A program made the translations under genes and the position numbers. From positions 49,121 through 113,120 of the forward strand of contig CAKUHA010000004.1 in NCBI GenBank assembly GCA_934655755.1: a DNA stretch of 64,000 nt. Direction: 5' to 3'. The notes under the pieces were generated by a model that saw nothing but the letters and a program-made list of their open reading frames with translations, did no database searches and was not told the DNA's origin. How positions within the stretch are numbered: the first letter of the stretch is position 1; every line of letters begins with the position of its first letter. The DNA is from an uncultured Collinsella sp. Its GTDB lineage: Bacteria; Actinomycetota; Coriobacteriia; Coriobacteriales; Coriobacteriaceae. Of the stretch, positions 61,221-64,000 are shown piece by piece.

Positions 61221-61904
61221 ATGGAGGCTTACAAGCAAGAGTTCATCAAGTTTATGGTCGAGTCCGACGTGCTTAAGTTCGGCAGCTTTACGCTCAAGAG
61301 CGGCCGTCAGTCCCCGTTCTTTATGAACGCCGGCGCTTATGTGACGGGCTATCAGCTCAAGAAGCTGGGCGAGTATTACGCCCAGGCCATCCACGATAAC
61401 TTTGGCGACGACTTTGACGTGCTGTTTGGGCCGGCCTACAAGGGTATTCCCCTGGCTGTCGTGACCGCCATCGCCTATCACGAGCTGTATGGCAAAGAGG
61501 TCAAGTACTGCTGCGACCGCAAGGAGGCCAAGGACCACGGCGCCGACAAGGGCAACCTGCTGGGCTACGAGCCCCAGGACGGCGACCGCGTGATCATGGT
61601 CGAGGACGTCACCACCAGCGGTAAGTCCATTGACGAGACCTATCCCAAGGTCAAGGCTGCTGCCGATGTCGAGATCAAGGGCTTGATCGTGTCCCTCAAC
61701 CGCATGGAGGTCGGCAAGGGTGGCGTGACCACCGCCCAGAAGGAGATCGAGGCCAAGTACGGTTTCCCCGTCGCGAGCATCGTCTCCATGGCCGAGGTCG
61801 TCGAGACCCTCTACAACCACGAGATCGACGGCAAGGTCGTCATCGACGACGAGCTCAAGACCGCCATCGACGCCTACTACGAGCAGTACGGAGCGCGGGA
61901 GTAG
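61221..61904 (+). CDS. pyrE: Orotate phosphoribosyltransferase
   Basis: 227 residues. SGRQSPFFMNAG (about 27-38) matches the family K/SGxxSPxFxN region; GPAYKGIPLA (about 73-82); and the PRPP-binding loop IMVEDVTTSGKS (about 120-131). Converts orotate and PRPP to OMP in pyrimidine synthesis. SD GAGAGGAG precedes ATG 61221. Stands alone, without other pyr genes in the window. The stop codon is the first base of the repeated hairpin element at 61904. Confidence 0.95.
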   Translation: MEAYKQEFIKFMVESDVLKFGSFTLKSGRQSPFFMNAGAYVTGYQLKKLGEYYAQAIHDNFGDDFDVLFGPAYKGIPLAVVTAIAYHELYGKEVKYCCDRKEAKDHGADKGNLLGYEPQDGDRVIMVEDVTTSGKSIDETYPKVKAAADVEIKGLIVSLNRMEVGKGGVTTAQKEIEAKYGFPVASIVSMAEVVETLYNHEIDGKVVIDDELKTAIDAYYEQYGARE

Positions 61905-62085
61905 TTACGCGGTTTTACCAAACCGCGTAACGGGCCGACGCTGCAAGCCCGCCAGAGCGGCAATCTGCCTTTCAACTTCGGCGGCATGACCAGAAGGTCA
62001 ATGCCGCCTTGTTTCAAGGCACCTTGCTCGCCCTGGCGGGCTTTCGCTGACTTATGCTCAACCTGCGGCGTTGTCTTACTCCGGA
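61904..62085 (+). ncRNA. Covarying structured RNA-like element, copy 1
   Basis: Layout: leading hairpin GTTACGCGGTTT/AAACCGCGTAAC (61904-61931); outer stem P1 ACGCTGCA (61938-61945) with TGCGGCGT (about 62064-62071); P2 AAGCCCGCCAGAGCG (61945-61959) with CGCCCTGGCGGGCTT (62029-62043); conserved GGCAATCTG-C-TTCAACTTC; P3 GGCGGCAT-GACC-AGAA-GGTC-A-ATGCCGCC (about 61980-62007). Copy 2 (63722-63888) keeps loops and joints and changes the stems in a compensatory way. Either a non-coding RNA or a structured 3' UTR of pyrE. Confidence 0.65.
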
Positions 62086-62387
62086 TGCGGCACTTGGGGA
62101 CGCTCCTTTTCTGCCGGCAGTTTGGGACACTCCTTGGGTAGCCATTGGGGATGTTCTTGTTTGACTAGTCGTTTAAGAACGTCCCCAATGACTATGCGCC
62201 AAGCGTTTTTGGGCCGAGGACGACGTCGAGCTTGTCATGGAGGACGGCGACCTGCAGGATATCGCCGACGGCGAGAGGGCCAGAGGAGTCCGAGATTCGA
62301 ACCCTCGCCTTAGTTTTCATACCAAGTGGCACTATAATCACCATAGGCATGCGCACAACGCTGCGCTTAATCAAGAGGAGAAAACGT
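61905..62387. other. Intergenic region: structured element, CCCCAATGACT repeats, gene remnant, promoter
   Basis: 483 bases. 61904-62085 is the structured element; 62098-62200 holds repeats of the CATTGGGGACAG family, including GACTAGTCGTTTAAGAACGT. 62195-62318 translates in one frame as RFWAEDDVELVMEDGDLQDI and has coding-like third positions, so it may be the end of a lost gene, but has no start. TATAAT is at 62333. Confidence 0.5.
62333..62338 (+). promoter_or_regulatory. -10 box TATAAT of the EIIA-Glc gene
   Basis: Perfect TATAAT, 50 bases before ATG 62388; predicted start near 62345. TTAGTT 17 bases upstream is a weak -35. Confidence 0.6.
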
Positions 62388-62924
62388 ATGGGTCTGTTTG
62401 ACATGTTCAAGAAGAAGGCTGAGCCCGCGACTGCCGCTGCTCCTGCCTCCATCTCTGCTTCTGCCGGCGCCGACGTGCTGTGCTCGCCCGTCAAGGGCAA
62501 GGTCATCAAGATGGCCGACGTGCCCGATCCCGTCTTTGGTGGCGAGGTTCTGGGCAAGGGCTGCGCCGTGTGGCCCGAGGACGATCTGGTCTACGCTCCC
62601 TGCGACGGCAAGGTGACCGTCACCATGGGTCATGCCGTGGGCCTGCAGTCCGATAGCGGCATCGAGGTTCTGGTTCACGTTGGCGTCGATACCGTCAACA
62701 TGAACGGCGACGGCTTCGAGGGCTTCGTCAAGGCTGACGATGTCGTTAAGGCCGGCCAGCCCATGCTCAAGATCGACCGCGCCAAGATTGCCGCTGCCGG
62801 CTACAAGGATTGCGTCGTCGTGGCCGTGTCCAACACCGCCGAGTTTGCCGATGTTGAGCTCGCCGTCGAGGCTGACTCTGCTGTTGCTGCCGGCGATGCC
62901 ATCGTCAAGGTTGTTCGCAAGTAG
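62388..62924 (+). CDS. PTS glucose-type EIIA component (Crr-like)
   Basis: 178 residues from ATG 62388 (SD AAGAGGAG). After an Ala/Ser-rich N-terminus (10-30) comes the EIIA-Glc beta barrel: CSPVKGKV (36-43), PVFGGEVLGKGCAVWP, the two active-site His regions GHAVGL and VLVHVGVDTVNMNG (phospho-His about residue 103), and KAGQPMLKID. Accepts phosphate from HPr and passes it to an EIIB domain. It is a stand-alone protein with no EIIBC in the window, so it may serve several permeases or act in regulation. Confidence 0.92.
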   Translation: MGLFDMFKKKAEPATAAAPASISASAGADVLCSPVKGKVIKMADVPDPVFGGEVLGKGCAVWPEDDLVYAPCDGKVTVTMGHAVGLQSDSGIEVLVHVGVDTVNMNGDGFEGFVKADDVVKAGQPMLKIDRAKIAAAGYKDCVVVAVSNTAEFADVELAVEADSAVAAGDAIVKVVRK

Positions 62925-62948
62925 GTTGCAACGTCCAAGGGATATTTT

Positions 62949-62980
62949 AGGGTGGTCGGATTGTCCGGCCGCCCTTTTTT
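62949..62980 (+). terminator. Terminator of the EIIA-Glc gene
   Basis: AGGGTGGTCGGA, loop TTG, TCCGGCCGCCCT, TTTTT. Twelve pairs including two G-T. Confidence 0.9.
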
Positions 62981-63159
62981 ATTGGACCGGGCGCGCGCGT
63001 TTTATTGCACGCCGGGCAGATCTGTAAACCGTTCGGACGCTAAAACGAACCGACCGCGCCCTTGCTTCGTCAGGGGTGTTTGTTAACGGCTAAAATGGCC
63101 TCATTGTTACGACGTGCGCCGTGTTGGGAAGCGCGACGCCGCTTGTTTGGAGGAATGTC

Positions 63160-63717
63160 ATGAAAAAGAAGCTGCTGCTTGCGCCCCTGATGGCCGCTCT
63201 GGTCGCGTGCGTGGTTCTGCTTTCTGGCTGCGGAGGCCCCTCGGTCGAGGAACTCATCACCGAGGACCTCACGACTCAGTTTGATGAGGTCAAAAACGCT
63301 GGCGACGATTTCCTCGCCGGCCTGGAGGAGGCTTCGGGCGACGAGTTCGAGCAGCTGGGTATTGATCCCAAGGAGTACGCCAAGACCTATCTCGAGGGCT
63401 TTGACTACAAGATCGGCGACGTGACGGTCGACGAGGACAAGGGCACCGCTACCGCCGAGGTCACCATCACTTGCAAGTCCATGAACCAGATTGTTGAGGA
63501 TTTTGCCACTCAGTACCAGGAGAAGGTTACCGCACTCGATTCGATGCCTTCCGATGACGAGCTGTACAAGATGGCCGGCCAGGTTATGGTCGATGTGACC
63601 AAGGCCGCTAAGACCAAGGACACCACGGTCACCTTCAAGTACACCTGCAATGACGATGGTGAGTGGTCTGCCGACGATTCCGCAACCAACGAGATGATGA
63701 ATGCGATGATGAACTAG
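63160..63717 (+). CDS. Small lipoprotein (DUF5105/DUF4878-like)
   Basis: 185 residues. Lipobox LSGCGG at about 21-26 after KKKLLLAPLMAALVACVV. The mature part has an N-terminal helical region (EELITEDLTTQFDEVKNA) and a cystatin-like strand pattern (YKIGDVTVDEDKGTATAEVT) seen in DUF5105/DUF4878 lipoproteins; the family name is tentative. SD GGAGGAA precedes ATG 63160. The second structured element follows directly after its stop. Confidence 0.8.
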   Translation: MKKKLLLAPLMAALVACVVLLSGCGGPSVEELITEDLTTQFDEVKNAGDDFLAGLEEASGDEFEQLGIDPKEYAKTYLEGFDYKIGDVTVDEDKGTATAEVTITCKSMNQIVEDFATQYQEKVTALDSMPSDDELYKMAGQVMVDVTKAAKTKDTTVTFKYTCNDDGEWSADDSATNEMMNAMMN

Positions 63718-64000
63718 GGGAGTTACGCGGTTCTACGAACCGCGTAACCAGTTGACGCTGCAAACGCCCCTAAGCGGCAATCTGACGTTCAACTTCAAGG
63801 GCGCGACCAAAAGGTCAGCGCCCTTTCGTTTCACGTCACCTTGCTCGCTTAGGGGCGTTTTCGCTGTCCGTCCTCTACCTGCGGCGTTGCCATGGTAGTC
63901 ATTGGGGCGTTCTTGTTTGACCGGTCGTTTAAGAACGTCCATTACAGTCGAGATTGTCAGCCCGGGCCCGTCTCGGGCTACGATTGAGGCGCGCCCAGAA
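63718..64000. other. Terminal intergenic region
   Basis: Holds structured element copy 2 (63722-63888), a CATTGGGG...TTTAAGAACGTCC repeat (63899-63941), and from 63942 to the window end no recognisable feature apart from GAGATTGTCAGCCCGGGCCC with a small GCCCGGGC palindrome. Confidence 0.5.
63722..63888 (+). ncRNA. Covarying structured RNA-like element, copy 2
   Basis: Leading hairpin GTTACGCGGTT/AACCGCGTAAC (63722-63748); P1 ACGCTGCA (63755-63762) with TGCGGCGT (63880-63887); P2 AAACGCCCCTAAGCG (63762-63776) with CGCTTAGGGGCGTTT (63846-63860), 15 perfect pairs; P3 AAGGGCGC-GACC-AAAA-GGTC-A-GCGCCCTT. Conserved joints GGCAATCTG and TTCAACTTC as in copy 1. Followed by the GGTCGTTTAAGAACGTCC repeat at 63922. 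Confidence 0.65.

Noticed and set aside
62284..62312. tRNA-like T-arm on the minus strand (CGAGGGTTCGAATCTCG)
   Set aside because: The T-loop and stem look right, but no matching acceptor, D or anticodon arms exist within 90 bases. At most a tRNA fragment or old integration scar; chance is equally likely.
62195..62318. Short gene or pseudogene (RFWAEDDVELVMEDGDLQDI frame)
   Set aside because: Codon pattern looks coding, but there is no start, SD or recognisable family, and the promoter of the next gene follows at once. Noted only within the intergenic entry.

Overview
The window reads as a chromosomal stretch of a high-GC member of the Coriobacteriia, most likely Collinsella or a close relative. 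This rests on GC-rich codon use, short SD-led genes on both strands, a 12-TM LuxR regulator, an NRMT-type Mg/Mn transporter and a giant FctA-repeat sortase substrate. It is an inference from gene families, not from a marker gene. No rRNA, confident tRNA, CRISPR array, phage or complete insertion sequence is visible.

Layout. 1-4.5 kb: 3' end of a flavodoxin-type reductase, a PucR-family regulator, four tandem 65-nt hairpin repeats, and a divergent Old-Yellow-Enzyme/FAD reductase. 5.0-5.4 kb: orphan transposase-like double-HTH protein. 5.6-11.3 kb: compact five-gene Ech-like group 4 [NiFe]-hydrogenase operon in which the NuoL-like and NuoH-like membrane subunits are one fused protein. 12.0-19.4 kb: a 2458-aa LPXTG surface protein (VWA head, about 13 FctA/Spy0128-type modules), bracketed by long nested palindromic repeats. 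20-25 kb: NarL-type two-component system divergent from an ABC-2 exporter. 25.5-29 kb: MacB/FtsX-type ABC cassette between about 155-bp direct repeats. 29-37.6 kb: DUF362 ferredoxin-like protein, membrane hydrolase, hemolysin III, CNNM/CorC protein, cyanophycin-synthetase N-domain-like protein, YtxH and PRC-barrel proteins, and a NodB-fold protein that has lost its metal ligands. 37.7-41 kb: structured leader, MgtE/CBS-like protein and NRAMP-related (NRMT-like) transporter, probably a Mg2+ unit. 41-46.8 kb: OatA-like acyltransferase, ribokinase plus nucleoside hydrolase, LuxS, DUF4867-like protein. 47-51 kb: membrane sensor, histidine kinase, response regulator. 51-61 kb: envelope and zinc-ribbon gene groups (lipoproteins, SPFH/YdjI-like, DUF4428-like, membrane LuxR). 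61-64 kb: PyrE, EIIA-Glc, a small lipoprotein, and two copies of a covarying RNA-like element.

Themes. Energy: H2-evolving or H2-oxidising membrane hydrogenase, probably ferredoxin-coupled. Envelope and adhesion: giant adhesin, acyltransferase, stress-type PspA/Ydj-like membrane proteins. Salvage: ribokinase, nucleoside hydrolase, PyrE, LuxS. Non-coding DNA is unusually rich in repeated palindromes. The strongest candidate for something undescribed is the two-copy element at 61.9 and 63.7 kb, whose stems differ by compensatory changes.
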